The notes below the pieces were generated by a model that worked only from the letters and a program-made list of their open reading frames with translations, did no database searches and was not told where the DNA came from. From Ignelater luminosus (taxonomy: Eukaryota; Arthropoda; Insecta; Coleoptera; Elateridae), in contig VTPC01002468.1 of assembly GCA_011009095.1 (NCBI GenBank), positions 1 to 64,000 on the forward strand: a DNA stretch of 64,000 nucleotides, read 5' to 3'. Below are positions 1 through 11,400 of the stretch, piece after piece; position 1 is the first letter of the stretch; each line of letters starts with the position of its first letter. Made by a program: the position numbers and the translations under genes.

Positions 1-201
1 ATTAATTGAAGGAAAAAAACTACTTTATTGTGCAGAAATTAAAAATGATTTGTGCCGGCGTCACATATGTAACTATAAAAATTTTTTAATTTCATAAGAT
101 TGTATCGCCTGGTCGTTCATATACATTCTATAATTTCATATCTTTATCTTTCAAAATAAGACTGATTCATGGGGGTGGACATACAACTTGGGACACCCTG
201 T
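1..201. mobile_element. Right end of a TA-flanked inverted-repeat element (partial)
   Basis: The segment ends in CACCCTG followed by TA at about 202-203. Several complete short elements elsewhere in this window (for example 35062-35757 and 40790-41287) end in the same way. The left end lies outside the window, so neither length nor class can be set. No coding sequence is visible. Confidence 0.3.
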
Positions 202-297
202 ATAGTATTTACATTTATTAGAGAGCATAAATATAAAGTAATGCATAAAATTTATATTTTTGTTTTTATGGACAACTATTATAGGAATATCCTAAGA

Positions 298-745
298 CAG
301 GTCAATTTTCTATTATAAAAATATACATTTTAATGTTGCAATCACCTTCCAATATTCGTTTGTTTCAAAGAAATTACGTCATCGTCAATTCTTTTTAATG
401 GAAATCCTCTGATCTTTTTCATGATTATAATAAATCTGTCATTGCCTGAAATGATGGTGCTAGAATTTTTGCATGGTATATAAAGAATTTTACACATTTA
501 CAATTTGAACATTTTATGTAGTTAGAAAATTAGAAGTTTCCTTAATTTTTATTCAGAAATTTTTTAAGGTAAGATATGGATCTTTATACCATTGTTTAGA
601 CAATAACAAGGTTTTTCAAAATCGAAAAAAAAGTCAGAGAGTTGCCATCAAAAAAGGTTGACGATGACATCATTATCAACAACTTAATGTTGGAAGGTGA
701 TTGCAACATTAAAATTTGTATTTTTATAATAAGAATTTTGATCTG
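298..745. mobile_element. Fold-back (MITE-like) element, imperfect inverted arms
   Basis: The left arm (about 298-470) is repeated in inverted orientation at about 570-745. Both arms share TTTTAATGTTGCAATCACCT and the following bases, plus an outer TTATAAAAATA stretch. There is no coding capacity, and no clear target-site duplication was seen, so the exact ends are uncertain. A non-autonomous DNA transposon is the simplest reading. Confidence 0.5.
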
Positions 746-1119
746 TTTCAAGATTTTCTAATATACTTGCCCATTAAAAAATATAATTGTTATGTGTTAC
801 ATTATATTCAGCTGTGTATCAGTTAGATGCTATAGCATTCTATCAATTTCCCGTCCAAAACCAAATAGTTGCAAAAATTGGCTCTCCTAATTATTTTAAT
901 AAATAACCTTACACATTATTTTTTCAGAAATGAAAGCTGCATCTAATGCCTACTTCAATTTTAAAATTGCTAAAATCATTTTTCATAAAATTGAGGATGT
1001 GTACAGATGTCTGATCGCTGCTCGATTATTTTAAATTGTCAAAATATACAGAAACAAACCAATCAAGTGGTTTGTGCACCCTCTGAAGTTAGGTCACCAG
1101 CTGTCGCTGGCTATATGTA

Positions 1120-1684
1120 CAGTAAAACTTCTCTAAGGGGACCATCGTCGGTTCCACTGAAAATGATTCTTTACTGCAGTGGTCCCCTTAGAGAAATTAT
1201 GATTAAAAGTAAATAAAAGAAACTCAAGGTTAAAATTTACAAAAACTCAAAGTAGTGTTTAATACTAAAATAGCATGATTAATGCAAAAAACTACCCAAC
1301 TACACACTTTCTTGAGCAGAGGTTTAAACAGAATGACGAGTTCCTCCCACAATATACAACAAAACATAAGCATGCAAGTATTAAATAACAACCAGAAGCG
1401 TACCTGCACTTATCTAATTTTGAATTTTACAAGTCATCATAACAACAAGGTATCATTTTACTAATAATAAGCATTGTACATTATCTACTTTTAAATATAT
1501 GCTATAATTTCTAGGAAAAGTGGTCTGCTGGCATTAAAAATTCGCAGTTGAGGTTGCATTAATAGATGGTTCCCCTACATAAATATTATTTCATTTAAAG
1601 TTAATAGAAACTATTTTTTTAAATGAGCGGTTGTCTTTTGGAGTGGTCACCTTACAGGAGTGGTTCTTTCCACAAGTTTTACTG
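1120..1684. mobile_element. Pogo/Tc1-like MITE with TA target duplication
   Basis: The ends are CAGTAAAACTT and its inverse AAGTTTTACTG, each next to TA (1118-1119 and 1685-1686). A 16-bp internal inverted pair (TTCTCTAAGGGGACCA at about 1131, inverse at about 1182) forms a hairpin near the left end. CAGTA-type termini on TA are typical of pogo/Tigger-like elements. No transposase is present. The small reading frames at 1007-1216 and 1282-1464 overlap it and are not genes. Confidence 0.55.
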
Positions 1685-1759
1685 TATTAAATGTGTTCAC
1701 AATATCTACAAACTTAAAAGAAATAATAGGACAAAGCATCGAACCAACAATTACCATAT

Positions 1760-1781
1760 TTTATTTTCTTAAAATTTTATT
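1760..1781 (-). other. Candidate polyadenylation signals of METTL25
   Basis: Two AATAAA hexamers read on the minus strand (1760-1765 and 1776-1781) lie about 95-115 bases past the METTL25 stop codon. No AATAAA is seen between LTO1 and METTL25, so these could serve a joint LTO1-METTL25 transcript. Confidence 0.45.
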
Positions 1782-1874
1782 TTAACACAAAACAACAATT
1801 TAAATCATATAGGAGTATATATTAAGTATTTACAGTAAATAATATAAATTAATTCAAATATGTTTCAAATTAAA

Positions 1875-3314
1875 TTAGTCATCTTTAAAAGCAACTAAAC
1901 CGTAACATCTTGGTGAGATAACAGGATCAAATAACTGAATTAAAAATGCGTTCTCATAATTATTTTCATAAAGATATAATAACCTATCTAATAATATTAA
2001 GCTTTCGATTACTGGAGCTAACATGCATCGTAACAGATAGAATGTATTAAGTTGGTCCTGATAAATTTTGTAATAATTGTACAATTCACTTAACTCTTGG
2101 TTAGTAACATACACATCTGCACCAATGTTTTTTAAAGCCATATGAACATACTCTGGAAAATCCGTGAAGTTTTTTTTAATCTTGCCAACTTGTCTTTTTG
2201 TTGGACATACATCATACCTTTCTAATAATACTTCTAATATTGATCTGTAAAACACTGCTTTACCAGGTAATTCTTTCTTGCTTAGAATTCTATCAATAGA
2301 TTGTGATGATAACATTCTTGCAGTACGACCCAATACGAAATTTAAATTTCTTAAAAAGCTGCTTAGGGGAAATCCAATATTCTTATCAGCAGTAATATCA
2401 GTAGAGTCAAGTTCAAATTCCTCATTTAATAAATGATAACAACATGAAACATTACAAATTGTTTTAATGTTCGTATCATTATTAAATATTCTTATAGAAG
2501 TGGAGCCTAGATTTCCACAGGTATGTAAACCTACTAAACCCAATCGTAAGCTGTTTTCCAAAAATACATTACTAACTAACTGCTTAAGATCTGTATTCTC
2601 AGTAACATATTCTGTTATCTGCTTATACAGCTTCTCGTTTATACAATTATTTTTTTCCTTTTGATCAAAAACAGATGTTTTTGATTTCTTTGTAACACCA
2701 TTCCAAACTTTAGAAAGCATTCGCACACGTTTCACTGCTCCATCAGTATTTATTAAAGAAGCGTCAATACCTAACACAGGAATCGTATGATGTAAAGCTA
2801 ACATAGAACTTAAATATCCTTTTCCATCACCTATATCAACTACATGTGTAGTTTTCTTTATGTAACTTAATGCTGCCGCAACTTTACTCAATGTTTCAAC
2901 TTCATGTGATTTCTTTGGTGTCATAAATACTTCTAATTTCAAACTTGATAAATTATTACATCCCCATTCCAATATCTTTTTGTTTAAATCATCTTTACTT
3001 ATACAAATGTTCTTAATATTATACAAACAACAGTTTCTTGATTTATTAATATATTCACTGAGTTTAGGAGTATCAAAATTTACTTTATTATCTAAAAGTA
3101 TGCTTATAACTTGTTCGTATCCTACTTTCAGAATTTCTGTCTTTAATTCCTGTGGAACACAATTTTCAAATGAAGTCTTTGAGAAATAATCCACCATATG
3201 ACTATTTGCTAGTGGTAGAAGGGGTTGAAGATAAGTGATAATATTCTCAATATGATTTTGAACAATGTTACACTTTGAAGCAGCCATTTCATAATATAAC
3301 ACAATAAAAAACAT
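1875..3314 (-). CDS. METTL25: METTL25-like methyltransferase (single exon)
   Basis: This 479-residue open frame encodes a methyltransferase-like protein 25 homologue. It carries the family signature MTPKKSHEVE (residues 131-140), an AdoMet-binding motif I VVDIGDGKG (158-166), VGLHTCGNLG (261-270) and CCYHLL (291-296). The later GFP...GRTARM region matches METTL25 better than the related METTL25B. The substrate is not settled by the sequence. The first ATG (3314) overlaps the LTO1 stop codon. An internal Met at residue 10 (3287, MAASKC) is an equally good start and gives 470 residues. There are no introns. No splice acceptor precedes either ATG, so it may be translated from the LTO1 transcript or have a promoter inside LTO1. 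It is shorter than vertebrate METTL25, mostly in the linker regions. Confidence 0.92.
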   Translation of the reverse strand: MFFIVLYYEMAASKCNIVQNHIENIITYLQPLLPLANSHMVDYFSKTSFENCVPQELKTEILKVGYEQVISILLDNKVNFDTPKLSEYINKSRNCCLYNIKNICISKDDLNKKILEWGCNNLSSLKLEVFMTPKKSHEVETLSKVAAALSYIKKTTHVVDIGDGKGYLSSMLALHHTIPVLGIDASLINTDGAVKRVRMLSKVWNGVTKKSKTSVFDQKEKNNCINEKLYKQITEYVTENTDLKQLVSNVFLENSLRLGLVGLHTCGNLGSTSIRIFNNDTNIKTICNVSCCYHLLNEEFELDSTDITADKNIGFPLSSFLRNLNFVLGRTARMLSSQSIDRILSKKELPGKAVFYRSILEVLLERYDVCPTKRQVGKIKKNFTDFPEYVHMALKNIGADVYVTNQELSELYNYYKIYQDQLNTFYLLRCMLAPVIESLILLDRLLYLYENNYENAFLIQLFDPVISPRCYGLVAFKDD

Positions 3315-3754
3315 TAAAAAGACAGTTTATCAGCTTCAGGATAAGCTGCATCAATTTTGAACAAGGCACAAACTTTCTTAAATAATGTTCTAATATTATC
3401 TGCTAATGCTAAAATATCTACCTCTTCCGAATTATGTTTTGGAAATGATTCTATTAATGTTTTTAAAGTTTCTAAATGTTTTTTATTCTTTTCAATGCGT
3501 GGATCGGCATTTTCTTTATGTAACATTAGAAGATTCTCAACAACACCACAGTAATAACCTAGTTCTGCACCGATTTCAGCTCCTCGATGATAACCTAAAT
3601 GGTAGCCTTCAATATTTCCTTCTGAAGCACCCTTGGTATAACCCTCATCATATCCTTCTTTACTTAGATGTTCTTCACTTAATAATAAGTCACTAAATAT
3701 ATCATTAATGTCTTTGTCTTGCGCATCTGCTGCAAAATATTTAGACTGATACAT
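3314..3754 (-). CDS. LTO1: LTO1/ORAOV1 homologue, Yae1-domain adaptor
   Basis: This 146-residue protein has the repeated Gly-x3 pattern of the Yae1/ORAOV1 domain (residues 34-70: EGYDEGYTKG, then EGYHLGYHRG and GAELGYYCG). LTO1 with YAE1 brings the cytosolic Fe-S assembly machinery to the ribosome-recycling factor ABCE1 (Rli1). The C-terminus is Leu-Ser-Phe, which fits the C-terminal tripeptide described for recruitment to the CIA targeting complex ([LIM]-[DES]-[WF]). The start is the first ATG of the frame, and length and layout fit the family. It is intronless, head to head with FRG1 (1.5 kb away), and its stop TAA shares its last A with the METTL25 ATG. Confidence 0.9.
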   Translation of the reverse strand: MYQSKYFAADAQDKDINDIFSDLLLSEEHLSKEGYDEGYTKGASEGNIEGYHLGYHRGAEIGAELGYYCGVVENLLMLHKENADPRIEKNKKHLETLKTLIESFPKHNSEEVDILALADNIRTLFKKVCALFKIDAAYPEADKLSF

Positions 3755-5291
3755 TTGAATTTCACTATTTTTAGATCAAGGTTTACCTGCATGCGGTTGC
3801 ATTGGCTGCATATTTAATACAGTACAAACACGTCAATATATTATGTAAAACACACTTTTAAACATGTTCTCTGAAAATTCAAATATACCAAATACAACTA
3901 CAGCAAAGCGATTTTTGAGGTTATATCAAATTATCGCACTTTTAAGGTGGTGGGTACGGTGGGTACTGGTTGTGCTAGTAAATTAAGGGTACTCGACTTT
4001 GTAATGCCTCAGTTCATATGTGTTTTTGGCTTAATCCGCTTAATCATCTAACAAGAAGTAAATGCAATGATAAAAACAAGAAGATAAAGGGCAATCGTAG
4101 GACTCTATCCTATTCTTATTTTGTAGAAGACATTGGAAAAATCTGCAATTAACCATTTTTCTTTGTTAACTTTCTACCTTTTTGTAGTACTAAAACGGCA
4201 ACACTGTTCGCATGGTCCACATTTCAAGTTTCAACTCACTTTTAACAGTTTCCTTCCTTGTAGATTTTACAGATTTGTGCTCAGTGTTGCCAGGTAAGCG
4301 ATTTTTCCGTCAAGTCTGGATTATTTAAAAGTGGCTTAGCGGTGAAAATTCATTGTTTACCGCTTAGCGGAAAACCTAGCTTTTTAAAAAATTATGAGCC
4401 AGAAAACTAGCGGATTCTAAGTTTTCCTGCTCATATAATATTATTATCCACAAAATCCAACCTAATTAGGTAAACGGCGGCATTTCAGAAATTGGGATTT
4501 TTATTCTTATATTCCCTTCTAGTAGTAAAATATTCTTCGACACTTCATACAGCGCCGAAAATGCACTAAATTACATTTTTGCTAATCCTTTACCAGAAAG
4601 ATTAGCTGAATTATATTTTCAAGGTAAACTTTGCCCTGCAGAACCTACAAAGTTATTTACGACTTCCTCTTTATTACAGTGAAAAAAGAAGCTAACTCAT
4701 TTTAGAAGGTAACTTTTGCCACTTATTAGTTCCTTTTTTTTGAACAATTTCCAAATTTTATTTTTTCGGGAATTAGCTAATCTTTTTAATTAATCGTTTA
4801 TCTTTATACCAGTTATCTTTTCTGTATAAAAGTTAGCGCACTTTCAATGCCAGTTTGTTAAATCATAAATCGTAGATATCAAATTGTGCTTAAATGCAAT
4901 CTCGTTTGGAACATATTCAATTTTATTAGATAAAAAATGTTTTTATATTAAAAAGAAATGAATAAAAATAATTTGTAAATAACACTGTGGATAATCGCAT
5001 CATTCTTGGTAAAATTAATCAGGTATGTAGAATTCTTTAAAAATAGCTTTTGATAGTTTATGGATTATTTTTTCTAATTTTTCTTAATATAAAATTTTTG
5101 GATTTAGATTTTGACGGTTTCTAGCTTATTTGAATAATCACTTTCGCGGAATAGCGCAACTGCGACCTGGCAACACTATTTGTGCTTGTTTGTACTGTTT
5201 CTAAAGTTTTTGACAAAGTAAGGTTAAAATAAATATTTGATACATGTATTTTGGCTTATAATTTGTTATCGATTCCTGTAAAACAAATAGG
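3755..5291. promoter_or_regulatory. Divergent LTO1-FRG1 promoter region
   Basis: These 1537 bases separate two head-to-head housekeeping genes and must hold both promoters. A hAT-type miniature element (4282-5178) fills the middle, leaving about 530 bases on the LTO1 side and 113 bases on the FRG1 side. A DRE-like TATCGAT (5267-5273) lies just upstream of the FRG1 ATG. Its use as a regulatory site is inference only. Confidence 0.45.
4282..5178. mobile_element. Non-autonomous hAT element with exact 8-bp TSD
   Basis: The left end CAGTGTTGCCAGGT is matched by the inverted right end, which reads TAGTGTTGCCAGGT on the other strand. Both ends are flanked by the same 8 bases, TTTGTGCT (4274-4281 and 5179-5186). 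CAGTGTTGCC termini and 8-bp duplications are hallmarks of hAT elements. There is no transposase. It lies in the promoter gap between LTO1 and FRG1, ending 113 bases before the FRG1 start codon. Confidence 0.8.
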
Positions 5292-8082
5292 ATGTCGGAA
5301 TACGATAGTGTTCGCAAAGGGAAGCTGGTTTTAAAAGGAGAAAAACCAAAGTAAATAAAATATGAAAGGTTTATTCTATTTCTATATTACCGTGTGCTGT
5401 AACTTGTTTCAGAAGTAAAAAGCGTAAACACAAGAGTAACAAAGCAGAAGAAGCACCAAAAGTTGATACAAAAGATACATTAGAACATGGTAATTGGTGG
5501 AAAGTTTTATGCGTAGATGAAATAAAGGGTGCTGTAGCTATAGAGTTTGGTAGACACACCTATATTAAAGCATTGGATAATGGTTTATTCACGTTAGGAG
5601 CTCCACATAATGAAGGGGAAGGCCCAGCACCAGAAGAGATACTTACTGCTATACAAATATCTGAACGAGCAATTGCTTTAAAATCTGGCTATGGAAAATA
5701 TATAAAAGTCGAAAAAAATGGAGTTGTAACTGGACGATCAGATGCAATTGGATCTAATGAGCAGTGGGAACCTGTATTCCAGGTAATATTGTATCTAAGA
5801 AGATTTAAAATGAATCTGCCTATTACTGTGCTTATTACCTACAGAATACATTATTTAAAGATAATTTTCAGGATCGAAAGATGGCTTTACAAGCTAGTAA
5901 TGAATGTTTTATGTCAATTGATGAAGAAGATACAGTAGTTGCAAAAAGCAAAACAGCTGATAAGGATCAAATGTTACAAATAAGGTCGCAGACAGTTCAG
6001 GCAGTAAATCTTACCAAAGATGTACCTGAAGAAGAACAAGGGAATATGAAGCAAATTGAAATTAATTATGTGTAAGTATATTAGGAAATAAATTTCTTAG
6101 AAGTCCATTTTGTTATATGCAGTTTGGACATTTCATATGAAATCTGGTAAGAAAGATCTAGTTAAAAAATAATGTTCTGAATCAATCATCAAACTGCAAA
6201 CAGATTTAATGATATGGAAATGAATTTTTAAAATTTGCAGGATTGAACAAGGAAAACTAAAATTTAAAAACCTGTACAAGAATATTTTATCTATAAATTA
6301 TGTACCTTCTAGATTCTTTTTGAGAAGTAAAAACCTGATAATTAAGTTCCTGTGGTGACATTACTACTGCTCAGAATTAATCCTAAACAGATGGTTAGTA
6401 CAAAACAAGCACAATATTGGATTGTGCAACTTCACAGTGTCTAATCTATTGTGTTTATAATTTTTATTGCTAAGTTTGCATATTATGCATTCACTGGTGG
6501 TCAGTAAAGTCCCATTGCAGGTTTTTGAACGAAGGTGTTCCTAAGGAAATCCTTAAAACATAAGTTTATGTTACTGTTTTAATAAAATTTAGTTTTCAAA
6601 AGTTGAAAAGCTAGACATCGTAAAATCAATTCAATGAAAAATACTCTTGGAAATGATAAAATCTATTGTTACATCTATCCGCAGTTTATCAATCATTCAG
6701 TAATAATAATTTAATTCTTTTTATAGATTTTCAAATGTTTTAAATTTACTTAGAGCAAGTGAGCAGGAAAGCTAGACAGCTGCATTACATAATAAAATGT
6801 GTAATATACATCCAAGTTGTTTTTAGATAAGGGTTGGCCATGCTTTTGATTTGGAAAGTTGGAAACAATGCGTCTATGTCTTTATTGTATTGGAACCATA
6901 GGTGCCCTCCATTTACAAATTTAAACTGAGCATGAATCAGTTCAAAATCGCTTTTACTTTCAAACTGAATATGAACTGAAATGAATCTGAAGTAGCATAA
7001 ATGGAACGGCAAATTTACATGTTCAGTAGACTTGTATCATTTTGTAATTAATTATGCTTGCTTGGTATTAGAATCTAATATCAACTATGTTATTTTTTTG
7101 TGATTTTCTAAGATTTGTATCATTTTAGCAGCAAAAATTACAAATGAGTTTGAAATTACTGCCGATAATTCATTGTATTCCGTCTCAGTACAATCTGATC
7201 AAGAAAATCGGGTTGAGTTTGAGAGGTAAAAGAGACACCCAAAATATCAGTCTGTGATCAGTTTACGGAATATGGAAAAATGGCACAGCCAACTGAAGTA
7301 AAACTGATTTTGAATTGGTTTCAGTCATAGTAAATGGTTTGGTAGCTCTCTGATTGCCGAAACATTAAAAACCTTTGGTTAAAGCAGTTTGTGTTTTCTG
7401 TCTCTATTTGGCATTTTGTTATTGCCAGTGTGATAACCTAAAAGCATGATACTTCATTGTTAATTACACTTTACAGTTGGCATTAATCCAATACATGTTA
7501 TAGGTTATGTTTGTCATAACCATAATAGTGTTCTGAAATTAAGATAAATTTACAGGCAACCACCATGCAACATGGTTGACATACAGAATACACACAGAGT
7601 AAATGACAGTTCAAAAGTATCACAGTTCATTTTGATAGAATGGATACATTTATCGGGTTCAACTGTTGATTTGCAGGCTTCTGTCCTACCAAACTGCTAA
7701 GTTGACAACCACTATTAGATTATGTGGCAAATCATTTTCCAGTTTTCATAAAGCAGCAATGCTTAATAATATAATGGCTTACACTGGAGCGCAATAACTA
7801 TTTTCTGACCAATGTGTTCATCAACTCCTTAAAATGTCATACATGCTTCCAACCTCAACAGTTACTTGTAATTTCAAGGCTTTTTGCTCAAGTGGTAGAT
7901 TTATATATATCTAAGATTTATATTGTTGTTACAGGAAGAAATTCCAGAAGTTTCAAGATAAACGCTTACGAATCAGTAAAGAAGACGGCAAGCAGTTGGA
8001 AAAAGCTAAAGCTTCTGGTACCTTGCATGAAACATTATTAGATCGTCGAAGTAAGATGAAAGCTGATAGATATTGTAAATAA
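5292..8082 (+). CDS. FRG1: FRG1 homologue (4 exons)
   Basis: Exons 5292-5350, 5413-5782, 5872-6071 and 7935-8082 join in frame with GT-AG borders to 258 residues, the same length I recall for human FRG1. FRG1 is a nuclear/nucleolar RNA- and actin-bundling protein linked to mRNA processing. Visible hallmarks are the start [16 protein letters not shown], a basic cluster KSKKRKHK at the start of exon 2 (nuclear-localisation-like), the fascin-like core with [33 protein letters not shown] and EQWEPVFQ, and a C-terminus ending KADRYCK. Introns 1 and 2 are 62 and 89 bases and intron 3 is 1.86 kb; the third donor is GTAAGT. AATAAA signals lie at 8078-8083 and 8088-8093. The gene is divergent from LTO1 and convergent with DCUN1D5. 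Confidence 0.95.
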
Positions 8083-8487
8083 AAATGAATAAACTTTTTA
8101 TTATCAGTGAACTTAAATTTATTGACTAAGATAAAAGTAGAGTGTAATGTATAACAAAGTAATACAAAAGAATAATTCTGTTTTTTTTTTAGACATTCAG
8201 TACAGCATTACATTATCTACTAAATAAATAGCCTAAATATATTCAGCAGTGTATATTAACTTACTGAGCACATCGTAACTAAATTTATTAAAAATTTTTA
8301 GAACTGGTGTATACAATATTGTTTAGTAACAATTTTTCCATTAAAAATTGTGAAAAATAATATCGACCTACTAGAATTTTGTTACGATGTGCACAAAAAA
8401 ATACACAGTTGTTTCTAACTATTAGTTGGCAACTTATTTTAAAATACATGAGTCCTTCTCGCACTACCAAAAATTGATAATTTAATT
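8083..8487. other. Convergent intergenic spacer with both poly(A) signals
   Basis: This is the 405-base tail-to-tail gap between FRG1 and DCUN1D5. It holds AATAAA on the plus strand at 8088-8093 for FRG1 and AATAAA on the minus strand at 8284-8289 for DCUN1D5. The reading frame at 8288-8491 is not a gene. Confidence 0.5.
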
Positions 8488-11400
8488 TCAACTTATGGCA
8501 GGTTTACTTCTTAATGCTTTTAACCATTCTACAAATTCATCTAACATCACTGGCCCTGTAAAGAAATATTTAAATATGTGAGCAGCAAATACTTAAAGAA
8601 TTACTTACATGCACCATCAACATCATAGTTAGATAAATCATTATTGATGGTTCTGGAAAATTCGAGAATATTACACCATTGGTCTTTGTTAATAACTTTG
8701 TACTTTGACTGATCGAGGAACTGACTGAACTGAGAATATAATGGCCAATGTTTACCTAAAAGCAATTGTAACATTGCTTTTGCTGTTTCTATATCCATGC
8801 TCCTTTGGTCTTTGTCCTAAATAAGAAAACAAACAAAAAACAATGATAATGGAACAAAGAAAGATATTTGTATTTACCCTAGCAAAGTCAAAAGCATATC
8901 TATAAATGGCTTTAAAAAGATTTTGATCATTAAGATGACTCCGTAAATACTCCAGCTTAGTTTGTAATTTTTGGATAACATCACACTGTAAATCTGTAAG
9001 ACCTTTCAGCCATTCTTCTTGTGTGAAAAAGCCCATCTGTCGAGCTTGCATCTTATAAGCTAAAACTAACATAACGACATTTTCTGGTTCTACACCAATA
9101 TCTTCACAGAACTTTTCCATGCCATCAGGACCCAGTGTATCAGGGTCATCTGGGTTTGTATATTCTCTGAACCATGCTAGACATCGCTTCTGGCTAAATG
9201 ATGGAGCTTCCTCCACTCTTGAAAATCTTCTCGAACTACAATTTAAAATTTAAATTAGAATTAAAAAGTTTAATCTCACAAAACAACTAAACACACTCTT
9301 TATCACCCATACAACATGCACAAAATTTATGCACTTTGAAACACAACTTTTGCCCAGAAACACATACTACACAATATATATAAAAATAATTTAGCAGATC
9401 TCTTCTAAGTTGTCTATAAATAGCCCATCATGACTTGCTCGTGAATGCAGCCACAAAAATTTCTGAACTATTTAAAAAAGATCATTGTAAATGTGGAAAG
9501 TTCTCTAAATATTAAAGTAATTACTGGTATCCTTTGCAAGTATTTTAATAGACTTGTTACAGCAGGATTTAATTTTAAATAGTAATAAAAATAGAATGAG
9601 GTAAGGAAGGTCAAGTTCTTGTCCTTTTAATATGACAATGACTGTAATTAAAAGAAAGGACACTGCCAAAAATAATACTGTAACCATTTCAAAATTAGGA
9701 ATTATAATTATTAACTACCTAAGAGATTAGATATTTTTTAAACAGAAGATATCCAGAAATATGTATTTTTATTAAGTCGATATTAATCTTTATAATTAAA
9801 AAAGTATGATAATCAAGAAATTTACTGTTAAAAAACTCAAAAGATTGTTTTTAAAATAAAAATATAATATCAAGATTGTAATTTTTCTGGAAATTTTTAA
9901 AATAGTGAGGTTATTGCATAGTAGGCTTAAAAATATAGTATACAGTTCAGTTCAAAAGAATCTTTGGCTATTTCAACTAATTTCTATTTATAATAAGAAC
10001 TTCTTCCAAATGATTATAACACAAATATAAAAGGCCATGTACCAAAGTGACTGACTATGTCCTAATTGACAAAATTGTTGAACTAAACAAAAATACTTCA
10101 GTGAGAAGAATGTGTGATGTAAAGACAAAGTTATGAAATCTTCATTATAATAATATGCCTCTACTTAAGGTTGTTTCTAAAGTTACATTCCTAGGATTTA
10201 CCCAAAATGTAACTAAAATTAAGTATAACCATTAACAGTCAACATTTTTTCTTGCAAAATTGAAAAGTAGTTGCAGTCGATGCATCTTGTATTTTAAAAA
10301 TTATGCAAGCCTGGTGTGTGCAAATCTTATTTGGTAAATTGCGTGATCACGTCAAATAGCGTTATATCTAAACTAAGTTGAGAAAAAACTTTCTAATATT
10401 CGAAACTAATTAAACTTAGTACTTTATGCTGTGTATATATTTTGGTCAATAACACTTCAAGAAAAATCAATTCCTGATTATCTTTCAAAAATTATGATAA
10501 ACCACATATATGCTTTATAAATTTTATCACTGTGAGTTATAGCAATATCATTAAAATAAAAATGTACTAACTACTAACAGTATAAAATTGGACTTCAAGT
10601 ATTTTTCATTTATACAAGCTTGATAATAAAATTAAAGTACATCAAGCATTTTTTTATGACTTTCGGTTGATCTTATGGTAAGTCATTACTCGAACCATTT
10701 CATAGAATAAGATTTGAAAGGAAGTAATTATGATGTCATTAATGTACATCATAAGCATTAACCGTGTTACAGAATTGATAACTAAAGTCTCAATGTGTGT
10801 AAGTGAAGCAAATTACGAAACTGAAGGTTATGTAGTGGAGAGTCTGTAATGTGAGTAATACTTCACCTCAATGTTTTCTGTACAATTAAAATTTGATTAA
10901 AGTAATTAATTGTCAAATATTTTGCAGCTCTTGTTTATACTCCAAACATGCACGTTCTCTGGCAACTGACTTAACCTCAAACACTCGCTAAAAATAGGAT
11001 AGCTTGTGTTTTTGTGAAAAGGTTTCAGCTACTTGATGTATCAACAACAATATAGTGGGAATACAATCATTCATAACCACACTTCTGTAACACATTTAGT
11101 CACAAAGAAATGCTTAATAGGCACGTGATTGACGTGCTGATTGGTTGAATTGCATGCTTGTTGTCAAGATGTTGATTTACTTATAAAAATTGCCATTCAA
11201 TGAAGTTTGTTTTCAGAGTTTTAATATAAAATGAAAGATAATGACATTTCACATGCCAAAAACTTAACCTTAAACACAAGAAATTAAATTGTACTAAAAA
11301 TTTTATGTAAACTCAGTTTTTATGTTTCTATGGACTATATGCTATGCAAGTAGTGACAATAGTGTTACCACTTGATGAGCATACTGTCTACGATCATTTA

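Noticed and set aside
2467-3189. Plus-strand open frames inside METTL25
   Set aside because: They are antisense shadows of a conserved protein and have no family features.
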